64,000 nt of DNA from CALEAR01 sp035301485 (GTDB lineage: Bacteria; Pseudomonadota; Gammaproteobacteria; Pseudomonadales; Alcanivoracaceae), in NCBI GenBank assembly GCA_035301485.1, contig DATGUF010000021.1, forward strand, positions 1-64,000, written 5' to 3'. The translations under genes and the position numbers were made by a program. Below the pieces are notes generated by a model. It saw only the letters and a list, made by a program, of their open reading frames with translations, ran no database searches and had not been told where the DNA came from. Numbering within the stretch: position 1 is the stretch's first letter; the number at the start of each line of letters is the position of its first letter. This document shows, piece after piece, positions 16,601-25,442 of this stretch.

Positions 16601-17971
16601 ATGCGCAAGTTTTTCATTTTGGCTGCCAGCATGGCCGCCGCTTCTTTTTCAGCACCTGTATATGCTGATACGTTAGCCGATGCTCTTGAGGCTGCTTGGT
16701 CGGCTGATCCTGAGTGGTCCGCTGCTTTAAGCACTTGGCAGGCTGGGCAAGAGTACAAGGCGCAAGGCTTAGCAGCCATCCTGCCTAAAATTAGCGCCAA
16801 ATATAATTGGATGGATACAGAAACTAAAATACGCCGTGCTGGATACAAGTTTGATTACGAAACTGAAACGGTCACCGTGGCCTTGGCGCAACCTTTGTTC
16901 CGCCCTGGTGCTTGGTACGCCTACAAACAGGGGGCTGCAGCCACCACCCTCGCTGATGCGCAATTTGAAGATGCCCGCCAGCAGTTTTTCCACCGCGTGG
17001 CTAGCTCTTACTTCAATGTGCTAAAAGCATGGGAAAACCTCACTTCTGCTAACGCTGAGAAAAAAGCAATTGGCGAGCAACTAGACCAAACGCGTGAACG
17101 TTTTGAGGTGGGCTTAATTGCTATTACCGATGTGCACGAAGCAGAAGCAGCGTACGACCTAGTGGATGCTAGCGTTATTATGGCGGAAGCCGAGTTCGAT
17201 ATTGCGCGAGATAAGTTAGAAGCTCTAACAGGCCGCCCATGGCAAACCATGGCCACCCTACAAAGCGATTTGCCATTAAACAAGCCTAATCCTGCTGAGC
17301 CTGAAAAGTGGATGGAGCTTGCACAGGGGCAAAACCCAGCTTTATTAGCTGCAAAGCAGCAGTCTGAAGTGCTACGCCACACCGCCAACCAGCACGCTTC
17401 AGCACAGCTACCCACCGTGGATTTAGTGGCGCAACACCAGCGTTATCGCGACAACGCAAACATTCCCACTAGCAACCCTTTATCTGATGGTAGCCTACAA
17501 CCTAAAAGCCGTAGTAATGCGTATGGTATTGAGGTGAGCATGCCGTTATTCCAAGGCGGCGGTTTAAACAGTAAGCGCAAGCAAACGGCACTTGAGCACG
17601 ATGCAAGCATCGAGCAATACCAACAAGCATGGCGCGATGTGGGCCAGCAAACTTTAGCCGCTTATCGCCAAGTAAGTGCGAACTCTTCTTATGTAAGCGC
17701 ACGTAAAAAAGTGATTCGCTCAGCTGAATCTGCGTTAGAGGCCACCCAAGCGGGTTACGAAGTGGGCACACGAAACATTGTTGAGGTGCTTAACGCACAG
17801 CGCACTTTGTTCGCCGCTAAGCGTGACTATGCCAACGCCCGCTACGATTACATTCTCAATAGCCTTACCTTAAAGGCACTAGCCGGCGCCCTTACCGAAG
17901 ATGACATCATTCAGGTGAACAACTGGCTGAACGAGCTAGAGCAAATTAACCTTAACAACGTGGCCGGCTAA
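16601..17971 (+). CDS. tolC: TolC-family outer membrane efflux channel
   Basis: TolC forms the trimeric outer membrane channel used by tripartite efflux pumps and type I secretion. The 456-residue precursor has a signal peptide (MRKFFILAASMAAASFSAPVYA, split after about residue 22) and the two repeated helical halves typical of the family, with SYFNVLKAWENL in the first and AYRQVSANSSYVSARKK in the second, plus the terminal GTRNIVEVLNAQRTL. No pump partner is encoded nearby, as in E. coli, so it probably serves several systems. Its stop shares CTAA with the stop of the convergent waaA. Confidence 0.95.
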   Translation: MRKFFILAASMAAASFSAPVYADTLADALEAAWSADPEWSAALSTWQAGQEYKAQGLAAILPKISAKYNWMDTETKIRRAGYKFDYETETVTVALAQPLFRPGAWYAYKQGAAATTLADAQFEDARQQFFHRVASSYFNVLKAWENLTSANAEKKAIGEQLDQTRERFEVGLIAITDVHEAEAAYDLVDASVIMAEAEFDIARDKLEALTGRPWQTMATLQSDLPLNKPNPAEPEKWMELAQGQNPALLAAKQQSEVLRHTANQHASAQLPTVDLVAQHQRYRDNANIPTSNPLSDGSLQPKSRSNAYGIEVSMPLFQGGGLNSKRKQTALEHDASIEQYQQAWRDVGQQTLAAYRQVSANSSYVSARKKVIRSAESALEATQAGYEVGTRNIVEVLNAQRTLFAAKRDYANARYDYILNSLTLKALAGALTEDDIIQVNNWLNELEQINLNNVAG

Positions 17972-19239
17972 ACAGGCCACGCCTGCTCTAAGAGCGCTAA
18001 GGTTTTTTGTAAAGCACCACCATGAGCGGCCACTACTTCAGTGGCCGCTTTGCCTTCCTGCTCACGGCGCTGCTCATCGAGCAACAACGTTTGCACCGCG
18101 TGCGCTAGCTCATCAGCGCCTTGCACCACTGTAAGCGCTCCTGACTCTGTTAATAACTCACTAATTCGTTCGAAATTAAACAAATGCGGCCCACTGAGCA
18201 CGGGGTGCCCCCAGGCAGCAGGCTCTAATAAATTATGCCCACCCACCGGTACAAACGAGCCACCCACAAACGCTAGCTCCGCCGCACCATACAGCATCAA
18301 CAGCTCACCCATGGAATCGCCCAAGTAAACTTGCGCTTCAGCACTTGGCTTTTCAGCCGTGCTACGACGCACGCACTGCAAACCCATCTTCGCACTTAAC
18401 TCTGCAACTTTATCAAAGCGCTCGGGATGGCGAGGCACTAATACCAGCAACGCCTGTGGCACCGTTTGCAATACCTGCTGATGGGCTTGCAACACTATTT
18501 CTTCCTCGCCCTCATGCGTACTCGCAGCCACCCACACCAAACGCTCTTCGCCAAGCTTAGCGCGGGTTTCACTGGCTTTTTTCTTTATTTCATCAGTAAG
18601 GCGCAAATCAAACTTTACGCTACCTGTAACATGCACTTTATCCTTCTTAACCCCCAATTTAATGTAGCGTTCCGCTTCTTCTTGGGTTTGCACCATCAGG
18701 CCTGCATAAGCTTGGATAGCCGGCCCAGTAAGCCAACTTAAGCGACGATAGCCGCGGTAGCTTCCTTCTGAAAGGCGGCCATTAAACAACCACACTGGCA
18801 TGTTCTCTTTTTTAGCCTTCGCCATTAAATTTGGCCATAGTTCTGTTTCAACAATGATGGCTAGTTTTGGGTTATAGGCTTGAAAAAACCGTGACCACGC
18901 TAACGGCACATCCCAAGGAAAATACACATGGTGCACCTGGTTGCCGAAAATGGCCTTCACCCGATCTGAGCCAGTGGGTGTGGTGGTGGTCACTAAAATG
19001 GGCGTGTCGGGGTGGCGCTTTAGCAGTGCATGGATCATGGGCGCGGCGGCGAGCGTTTCCCCCACCGACACCGCGTGCACCCAAACACAAGAGGAAAGCG
19101 TATTAGGCATGGCGTTATACACGTGCCGTTCTGACCAGCGCTTGCGGTAACCGGGCGCCTTGCGGCCGCGAAACCACATGGTTACCCACGGCACTGGCAA
19201 CAGTAAATACCACAGCAAGGTGTATAACGTACGTATCAT
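17968..19239 (-). CDS. waaA: 3-deoxy-D-manno-octulosonic acid transferase WaaA (KdtA)
   Basis: WaaA transfers Kdo from CMP-Kdo to the lipid A precursor at the inner membrane. The 423-residue GT30 protein has an N-terminal membrane anchor (LLWYLLLPVPWVTMWF), then VWVHAVSVGETLAA, VETELWPN and NGRLSEGSYRGY, and the C-terminal GGSFVPVGGHNLLEPAAWG that marks the family. Length matches E. coli (425). Whether it adds one or two Kdo residues cannot be told. It is divergent from lpxL, which acts right after it in the same pathway. Confidence 0.95.
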   Translation of the reverse strand: MIRTLYTLLWYLLLPVPWVTMWFRGRKAPGYRKRWSERHVYNAMPNTLSSCVWVHAVSVGETLAAAPMIHALLKRHPDTPILVTTTTPTGSDRVKAIFGNQVHHVYFPWDVPLAWSRFFQAYNPKLAIIVETELWPNLMAKAKKENMPVWLFNGRLSEGSYRGYRRLSWLTGPAIQAYAGLMVQTQEEAERYIKLGVKKDKVHVTGSVKFDLRLTDEIKKKASETRAKLGEERLVWVAASTHEGEEEIVLQAHQQVLQTVPQALLVLVPRHPERFDKVAELSAKMGLQCVRRSTAEKPSAEAQVYLGDSMGELLMLYGAAELAFVGGSFVPVGGHNLLEPAAWGHPVLSGPHLFNFERISELLTESGALTVVQGADELAHAVQTLLLDEQRREQEGKAATEVVAAHGGALQKTLALLEQAWPV

Positions 19240-19382
19240 AGTCTATCCATTTATTCAGAAACTCAGCGCGTCTGTTCGCGCCAAACTGTTGTTGGCAACC
19301 ATAGGTTTGCGCCCATAGGGTAACGCGTCGCTAGCTAAAACTGCTACACTTAAGTACTTTTTACCGAGGAACGCAAGGCAAC

Positions 19383-20294
19383 ATGGCAGATCTTCCCACT
19401 CGCCCAGCATTTAAATTTAAAGACACCCCCACCTGGCTACTAGTAGGCGCTTTTTGGTTGTTTGGCCAACTTCCTTGGAACGTTCAGCTAGCTGTTGGCC
19501 GAGGGCTTGGGCATCTGGCTTACTTTTTGTTGAAACGCCGCCGCCATATTGCCGCAACCAATATCGCTTTGTGCTTCCCGCATTTAAGTGCCGCGGAGCA
19601 AAAAGCGTTAACCCGCGCCACCATGGTCAGCACCGGCGAAGCTATCACCGAAATAGCTGCCGCCTACATTAATCCCAGGGTGAATTTAGTTGAACGCTTA
19701 ACAGTAGAAGGGTTGGAGCATCTCGAAGCTGCTAAAAAAGAGGGAGGCGTGCTATTACTAGGCATGCATTTGAACACCATTGATGCAGGCAGCCGGCTAT
19801 TGGGTGATGGCGCTAAAATTCCTTTTAGTGCTGTGTATCGGCCAAATAACAACCCTATATTAGATTGGCTAATTGCTTGGGGCCGTGGCCGGTTTGTGGA
19901 GCAATACATTGATCGCAAAGATATGCGCAGCCTTATTCGGCAGCTGCGTGCGGGCAACACAGTGTGGTATGCACCAGACCAAGACTACGGCAAAGAACAA
20001 ACCGTTTTCGCTCCTTTCTTTGGTGTGCAAACCTCCACCATTACCACCACTACGCGCATTGCTAAAATGGGCCGTGCCACTGTGATTCCTATTTCGCACT
20101 TCAGGCTTCCTAAAGGCCGCTATAAAATAGTATTCGGCAAGCCGCTTGAAAACTTCCCTAGTGGCGACGACGTTACTGACGCCACTATCATCAACCAAAC
20201 CATTGAACGCGAAGTGATGAAAGCGCCGGAGCAATACTTATGGGTGCACAGGCGCTTTAAGACGAGGCCAGAGGGGGAAGAACGGTTTTATTAA
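19383..20294 (+). CDS. lpxL: Lipid A late acyltransferase, LpxL/HtrB family
   Basis: This 303-residue protein of the LPLAT family transfers a secondary acyl chain (usually laurate) to Kdo2-lipid IVA. The catalytic HX4D motif is HLNTID (H129, D134). An N-terminal hydrophobic segment (LLVGAFWLFGQLPW) anchors it in the inner membrane. The middle part with RPNNNP and VWYAPDQDYG is typical of LpxL/LpxM. The choice of LpxL rather than LpxM rests on overall motif recall. It is divergent from waaA and its stop overlaps the convergent GT4 gene in TTAA. Confidence 0.9.
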   Translation: MADLPTRPAFKFKDTPTWLLVGAFWLFGQLPWNVQLAVGRGLGHLAYFLLKRRRHIAATNIALCFPHLSAAEQKALTRATMVSTGEAITEIAAAYINPRVNLVERLTVEGLEHLEAAKKEGGVLLLGMHLNTIDAGSRLLGDGAKIPFSAVYRPNNNPILDWLIAWGRGRFVEQYIDRKDMRSLIRQLRAGNTVWYAPDQDYGKEQTVFAPFFGVQTSTITTTTRIAKMGRATVIPISHFRLPKGRYKIVFGKPLENFPSGDDVTDATIINQTIEREVMKAPEQYLWVHRRFKTRPEGEERFY

Positions 20295-21370
20295 GCTAAG
20301 AGCTCTTCATACCACTTGTAGGTGTTTTTAGCTGTGTCATCTGCATGAAACACAGAATAAATACGTGCCAACGCTTTATCAGCTCTTTCTTTAGCTGCTT
20401 GAGGATGTTCGAGTACATTTAAAATTGCACGATGAAGCTGCTTAGCATCCCCTTGCTCCACCAGTAATCCAGTCTCATTATTTAATACCACTTCAGGTGT
20501 GCCGCCAGCATCGGTAGCCACCACAGGACGCTCAACACACATGGCTTCAACTACCACACGCGGCAGCCCTTCCCCGCTTTCAGAAGCGGAAACCAATAAA
20601 TCACAAGCTCTAATAACGCCCGTTGGGTTATTGGTATAGCCTGTAAAGTGCACCCTATCAGGGTGTTTGCATTGCGCCACACGCTCGTGCGCTTCTTTAT
20701 TATCGTTAATGTTTCCCACCAATAAAAGGTGCGCATTTAACTCAGAAGGTAAGCGGTCGAAGGCTTCTAATAAAGTAGCGATGCCTTTGCGCATACTATT
20801 ACGGCTTAAACAACACATAACCGTTGCCCCTTCAGGCACACCGTACGCTGACAAATCTGCTGGCTCACCTTGATACCACTCAGGCTTATGCCCTTTATAA
20901 ATGGTTTTAAGTTTTTCTGAAGGGATGCGGAACCATAAAAAACGTGCTTTAAGCATGGACTGCCGTACCGCTTCAGCCACGCAGAAAGTGCCATCCAAAC
21001 GAGGATTAAGGAAGCTAAACCAGTTTTCAGGTTGTAGATAACTCATATTGGTAGTAACACCACGATAACCCAAAATTTTAGCTCTATGCCGCTTACCAGC
21101 CCTCACCGCACACGTCACTGCGCGAGAATTAAAGGCGTGCACTATGTCATAGTCTCCGGCATACAACTCTTGCTTTATTTTAGCAGTGCCTTCTTTATCA
21201 AAACGCCCAGCCAACTTTAGCTCTATTAGCTTAACGCCTGCAGCCTGTAACAATGGGTAATTACGCCCTTCAGGATGACACATCACGGTGACATCTATTT
21301 TTTTCGAAAGACCTATGAAAAGCTCACTCTCGGGGCGATCACATTTATCAGTCACAAACAAAACTTTCAT
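20291..21370 (-). CDS. Glycosyltransferase family 4 protein (LPS core/surface glycan)
   Basis: This 359-residue GT-B fold protein has an N-terminal Rossmann half (MKVLFVTDKCDRPES) and a C-terminal nucleotide-sugar half with the GT4 E(x7)E motif in SESGEGLPRVVVEAM, followed by VATDAGGTPEVV. The ATG at 21370 is preferred; an in-frame GTG lies two codons upstream. It sits among lipid A and core genes, so it probably extends the LPS core or another surface glycan; sugar and acceptor are unknown. It is divergent from the TagB-like gene. Confidence 0.82.
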   Translation of the reverse strand: MKVLFVTDKCDRPESELFIGLSKKIDVTVMCHPEGRNYPLLQAAGVKLIELKLAGRFDKEGTAKIKQELYAGDYDIVHAFNSRAVTCAVRAGKRHRAKILGYRGVTTNMSYLQPENWFSFLNPRLDGTFCVAEAVRQSMLKARFLWFRIPSEKLKTIYKGHKPEWYQGEPADLSAYGVPEGATVMCCLSRNSMRKGIATLLEAFDRLPSELNAHLLLVGNINDNKEAHERVAQCKHPDRVHFTGYTNNPTGVIRACDLLVSASESGEGLPRVVVEAMCVERPVVATDAGGTPEVVLNNETGLLVEQGDAKQLHRAILNVLEHPQAAKERADKALARIYSVFHADDTAKNTYKWYEELLA

Positions 21371-21467
21371 AGGCACTCGCTTATCTATCTCTCGTTGGCA
21401 ATAATACAGATTGTTGTACTATACACTAACAGCTTAACCTGCTTAACCTCTCTGTAATGGCACACAC

Positions 21468-22520
21468 ATGACAGCGCTTAAATACTTATTATACGCCGAA
21501 CAAAACTACGCCTACGCTATGCTTAGACCGTTACAAGAAGCTATTCATAAACGTGGCGGCGAAGCGAAATGGTTCCTCGCTGGTTCAACTATCAATCCAC
21601 AGTATTTGCATAACCATGAGCATCGCCTTTTAGATGTAGACGCCGTCGTGCAATGGCGGCCAGACGTAGTGATCAGCCCAGGAAACATGGTGCCAAGCTT
21701 TATTCCAGGTTTGAAAGTGGATATCTTTCACGGTTTTAATGTAGCCAAAGCCACCCGCAGTGATGATCGTGGCCATTTCAATATTCGCGGCTGTTACGAC
21801 CTTTATTGCACACAAGGGCCCGATACCACCCAAGGATTTGAAGAGCGGGCGGAAAAGCATGGCTTCTTTCGTGTTCGCGAAACTGGTTGGCCAACATTAG
21901 ACCCTTTATTTACTTCAGAGCCTGACACTGCTTCACAAGCAACACCCACTTTGCTGCTGTGCTCGACCTTCACACCAAGCCTAAGTTGCGCGCCTCACTT
22001 AGTTGAAACTATAAGACACCTTCGCGACACCAAAGAATGGCAATGGATTGTTCAATTCCACCCACGCATGGATGAGAACATTTCAGCACAATACAAAGCT
22101 TTACAGAACGATAAACTCACTTTTGTAGAAACAGATAACGTCATCCCTCTACTAAAAAAAGCAGACCTCATGGTGTGCGACACATCTTCAGTAATGTTAA
22201 TGTTTATGCTGCAAAACAAGCCTATTGTAACGTTCCGAAATCGCACAATAGGTGACACCTCTTATTTGCTGAATGTGGAAGAGACAGAACAATTAGCCCC
22301 TGCTATTGAAACAGCATTATCTAGACCCGCTGATTTAATGCAAAGAATTAAAAAAGCGGGTGATCTCATCCATCCCTATCGCGATGGACGCTCTAGCGAG
22401 AGAGTGCTAGAAGCCATTGACGATTGCCTAGAGCTCGGCAGCAATGGCTTAAAGAAAAAACCACTGAACCTGCTTAGAAACTTAAAAGAAAGAAAAAAAC
22501 TGGGGTACTGGCGCTGCTAA
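21468..22520 (+). CDS. CDP-glycerol glycerophosphotransferase-like (TagB/SpsB-type) protein
   Basis: The 350-residue protein resembles the TagB/TagF glycerophosphotransferase superfamily: a GT-B-like fold with VDIFHGFNVAKA in the first half and the C-terminal VCDTSSVMLMFMLQNKPIVTF, matching the family's SDYSS..E....KPV pattern. Such proteins attach glycerol phosphate or related groups to surface glycans in Gram-positives; Gram-negative versions occur in LPS and capsule loci with poorly known roles. Here it lies inside the core LPS cluster, divergent from a GT4 and convergent on a GT2 gene with a 4-base overlap. A role in modifying the LPS core is inferred from context; a plain glycosyltransferase is the alternative. 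Confidence 0.7.
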   Translation: MTALKYLLYAEQNYAYAMLRPLQEAIHKRGGEAKWFLAGSTINPQYLHNHEHRLLDVDAVVQWRPDVVISPGNMVPSFIPGLKVDIFHGFNVAKATRSDDRGHFNIRGCYDLYCTQGPDTTQGFEERAEKHGFFRVRETGWPTLDPLFTSEPDTASQATPTLLLCSTFTPSLSCAPHLVETIRHLRDTKEWQWIVQFHPRMDENISAQYKALQNDKLTFVETDNVIPLLKKADLMVCDTSSVMLMFMLQNKPIVTFRNRTIGDTSYLLNVEETEQLAPAIETALSRPADLMQRIKKAGDLIHPYRDGRSSERVLEAIDDCLELGSNGLKKKPLNLLRNLKERKKLGYWRC

Positions 22521-23311
22521 AACTCTTTATTTTTGCCTTTTTCTTGTTGCGACAATAACCAAAGCCCTGTGTGCTTATTAAAGTTACCTTGCGCGTAGTT
22601 CATGGCTACGATAAAACCAATGCGCCCATCTAAGAAACCACCACGAAAAATATAAATATTTATAAAAGTCCAGATTGAACGCAAAAGCACCAATAACATG
22701 CTGCGATTGCGTTTGCCCCGCTCAAAATATTTGTGGCTCCCTAACCATGCATATTTAATATTTTTTTCTAAGGCATGGCCATAGTCTCGCGAAGTGTAAT
22801 GCAACAAAATACCAGGAAGGCGCCCTACTTTACCTGCAGGATGCAAGACTTTTTCATGCACTTGCACAGGGGTAAAACTAGATCCTTCACGAATGAAAAG
22901 ACGTAAAGGCGCGCGCCCGCTGCGCCCAAAACGCAGCATTTTACCGTGACGCACTACCCCCCACTTAATAGTGAAAGCTACTTCCTCAATACGCGGCTGC
23001 TGCAGCAATTTGGCCAAGGCTTTTTGAGCCGTTGCATCTAAAGACTCATCCGCATCAATAAACAGCACCCAATCCATACGTGCTTTTTCTAGACAGCGCT
23101 GCTTTTGTGGCCCAAAACCAGGCCAATCTGTCACCCACACGTTATCGGTGTATTCCTTAACAATTTCCACAGTGTTATCGGTGCTACCGCTATCAAGAAC
23201 AATGATCTCATCAGCAAGATTTTTAACTGAATCCAAACATTGACGTATGCGGTCAGCTTCGTTTTTTGTAATAACACAAACAGAAAGTGTGTGGCGTGCA
23301 GGCTCGCTCAT
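22517..23311 (-). CDS. Glycosyltransferase family 2, WaaE/LgtF-like LPS core enzyme
   Basis: This 264-residue GT-A fold protein begins with SVCVITKNEADRIRQCL and IIVLDSGSTDNTVEIV and carries the metal-binding DADESLD. The pattern is that of the WaaE/KdtX/LgtF group, which adds a glucose to heptose I of the LPS inner core. It follows waaC on the same strand after 83 bases, which fits an inner-core role. The exact sugar and linkage are inferred. Its stop overlaps the convergent TagB-like gene in CTAA. Confidence 0.83.
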   Translation of the reverse strand: MSEPARHTLSVCVITKNEADRIRQCLDSVKNLADEIIVLDSGSTDNTVEIVKEYTDNVWVTDWPGFGPQKQRCLEKARMDWVLFIDADESLDATAQKALAKLLQQPRIEEVAFTIKWGVVRHGKMLRFGRSGRAPLRLFIREGSSFTPVQVHEKVLHPAGKVGRLPGILLHYTSRDYGHALEKNIKYAWLGSHKYFERGKRNRSMLLVLLRSIWTFINIYIFRGGFLDGRIGFIVAMNYAQGNFNKHTGLWLLSQQEKGKNKEF

Positions 23312-23394
23312 GCATTAATCCTTTCTTTCCATATCAAGTGGTTTGTGCAGAACTTTAGCACAAAATAGATGCGCAATAATGGCTATATAGGTTA

Positions 23395-24429
23395 TTAGCC
23401 TTCAGATTCAAGCTGAATTTGCCGCATCAACACTAACTCTATTTGTTCCGGCTGCACCTTTTCCATACAAGGCGGCCAAACCGCCTCACCTTTGCGCTCG
23501 TACTGGCATTCTCGAGACATGCAGGGCGCACAGTGGTAATCGGCGCCTAAGTTAACAACTTGTGGTGAGGGCACGCCGCTGTAGTAGGGATCTGTGGGGC
23601 CAAAGATCATTACGCCTGGCACCCCAGCGGCGGCGGCCAAATGCGCCAACCCGGTATCTCCCGCTACGCTCGCACTCACGGTATCGAGCAAGTACGTGAA
23701 AACATTGGTTAACGTCATACGAGGTAACACCGTCGCTAATGGCAAGCCACTTGCTAAGCGTTCTGCACGAGCTTGTTCTTCATCGTTCCCATGGGGGAAA
23801 TCCACTTGCCAGCCTCGTGCGGTTAAACGTTCGGCTAGTTCGCGCCAATAAGTTTCGGGCCAATGTTTATTCGCCCAAGTGGTGCCATGGCAAAGCAATA
23901 TTTTTGGCGGGCTAGAAGTGGATGTACGGTGCGCCGTTAAACCGTAATCTAACGGGCCTTCACGCCTGCTATAGTTCAAAGCGGCAGCAAACAAGGAGCG
24001 ATAACGTTCGATGGCGTGCTGTTGCCAAGGTATGGTTACCGGCCTATCTAGCACTTTGGCCGATAGCGGTTCACGTGCGCTTGTGCGGTCAAATCCCCAT
24101 TTAGGCCCTTGCCCCATGCGGGTAACTGCTGCGCTTTTCAGCAAGCCCTGTGCATCAATAATACAATCGTAGCGTTCTGCTTTTATTTGCTGTTTGAACT
24201 GCTTCCAGGTACCTGATGCTAGGGTGTGCAAAGGGCGCTTGCGCCATGCACGAATATTCGCGGGTATGGCGTGCCGTACGGCGGGGTGGTACTTCACCAC
24301 ATCAAGAAAAGCGCCTTCTACCACCCAATCCACTTGTAAATCTGGATAGTAATGCAGCGCTTCAGTAAGGGCAGGAAAAGTGTGAAGGATATCCCCCAAG
24401 GAAGACATTTTAATAAGCAGTATTTTCAT
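23395..24429 (-). CDS. waaC: LPS heptosyltransferase I (WaaC)
   Basis: WaaC adds the first L-glycero-D-manno-heptose to Kdo of the LPS inner core. The 344-residue GT9 protein opens with MKILLIKMSSLGDILHTFPA and has YDCIIDAQGLLKSAA and the C-terminal SVAGDTGLAHLAAAAGVPGVMIFGPTDP (quoted as SVAGDTGLAHLAAA and FGPTDP). The QGLLKSA segment and the start match WaaC better than WaaF. No waaF was found beside it, unlike the Pseudomonas cluster. It follows ilvE after 44 bases on the same strand. Confidence 0.9.
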   Translation of the reverse strand: MKILLIKMSSLGDILHTFPALTEALHYYPDLQVDWVVEGAFLDVVKYHPAVRHAIPANIRAWRKRPLHTLASGTWKQFKQQIKAERYDCIIDAQGLLKSAAVTRMGQGPKWGFDRTSAREPLSAKVLDRPVTIPWQQHAIERYRSLFAAALNYSRREGPLDYGLTAHRTSTSSPPKILLCHGTTWANKHWPETYWRELAERLTARGWQVDFPHGNDEEQARAERLASGLPLATVLPRMTLTNVFTYLLDTVSASVAGDTGLAHLAAAAGVPGVMIFGPTDPYYSGVPSPQVVNLGADYHCAPCMSRECQYERKGEAVWPPCMEKVQPEQIELVLMRQIQLESEG

Positions 24430-24473
24430 TACTTTTGCTCAGCCTTTCCTAGGGGAACATCCACCAATCGTAC

Positions 24474-25397
24474 TTAATTAACGTACGTCAACCAGTGCTC
24501 ATACTCGGGCAATTTGCCACGTACTACATCAAAGTAAATATCTTGTAGCTTTTCGGTCACTGGCCCGCGGCGGCCTGCACCAATTTTGCGGCCATCCAGT
24601 TCACGAATAGGCGTTACTTCTGCGGCGGTACCGGTAAAGAAGGCCTCATCGCACACGTACACTTCATCACGGGTAATGCGCTTCTCTACTACTTGGTAGC
24701 CTTGGTCTTCGGCCAGTTCAATCAATGTGCGGCGGGTAATACCGTCTAAGCATGAAGTCAGCTCTGGGGTGTAAATCACTCCGTCGCGAATGATGAAAAT
24801 GTTTTCACCGCTGCCTTCTGCCACGTAGCCTTCTGGATCAAGCAGCAAGGCTTCATCGGCGCCCGATGCGAGGGCTTCGTTCAGCGCCAGCATGGAGTTA
24901 ATGTAGTTGCCGTTTGCTTTGGCTTTGCACATGGCGATGTTTACGTGGTGGCGGGTAAACGAGCTGGTGCGCACTTTAATGCCTTGCTCTAAGGCTTCGG
25001 GCGCCATGTAGGAAGGCCATTCCCAGGCTGCTACTACTACCCGTACGCTGAGGCCGGTGGCGCGTAAGCCCATGGCTTCACTGCCGTAAAACACCATGGG
25101 CCGTAAGTAGGCGTGGGGAAGGTTGTTGTCTTTCACTGCTGCTACTTGCGCATCGTTAATCTCTTCTTTACTAAATGGCAGTGCCATTTGCATGATATGC
25201 GCAGAATTAAACAAACGGTCTGTATGTTCTTGCAAGCGGAAGATGGCGGGGCCTTTTTCAGTTTCGTAAGCACGTACACCTTCAAAAACACCCATACCAT
25301 AGTGAAGAGTATGAGTTAACACGTGCACATTGGCCTCACGCCAAGGCACCATCTTACCGTCTAACCAAATAAAACCATCACGATCAGCCATAGACAT
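24474..25397 (-). CDS. ilvE: Branched-chain amino acid aminotransferase
   Basis: IlvE is a class IV PLP aminotransferase that makes valine, leucine and isoleucine from their keto acids. The 307-residue protein has FEGVRAYETEKGPAIFRLQEH near the start (split as FEGVRAYETEKG and RLQEH), the PLP lysine in CKAKANGNYINS, and the family signature through EGSGENIFIIRDGVIYTP. An AGGAGA Shine-Dalgarno lies nine bases before the ATG at 25397. It sits 45 bases after glnE, an order shared with Pseudomonas. Confidence 0.96.
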   Translation of the reverse strand: MSMADRDGFIWLDGKMVPWREANVHVLTHTLHYGMGVFEGVRAYETEKGPAIFRLQEHTDRLFNSAHIMQMALPFSKEEINDAQVAAVKDNNLPHAYLRPMVFYGSEAMGLRATGLSVRVVVAAWEWPSYMAPEALEQGIKVRTSSFTRHHVNIAMCKAKANGNYINSMLALNEALASGADEALLLDPEGYVAEGSGENIFIIRDGVIYTPELTSCLDGITRRTLIELAEDQGYQVVEKRITRDEVYVCDEAFFTGTAAEVTPIRELDGRKIGAGRRGPVTEKLQDIYFDVVRGKLPEYEHWLTYVN

Positions 25398-25442
25398 GGC
25401 ACATATTCTCCTGGATAAATTCTTACTGAACTGCCAACGATG

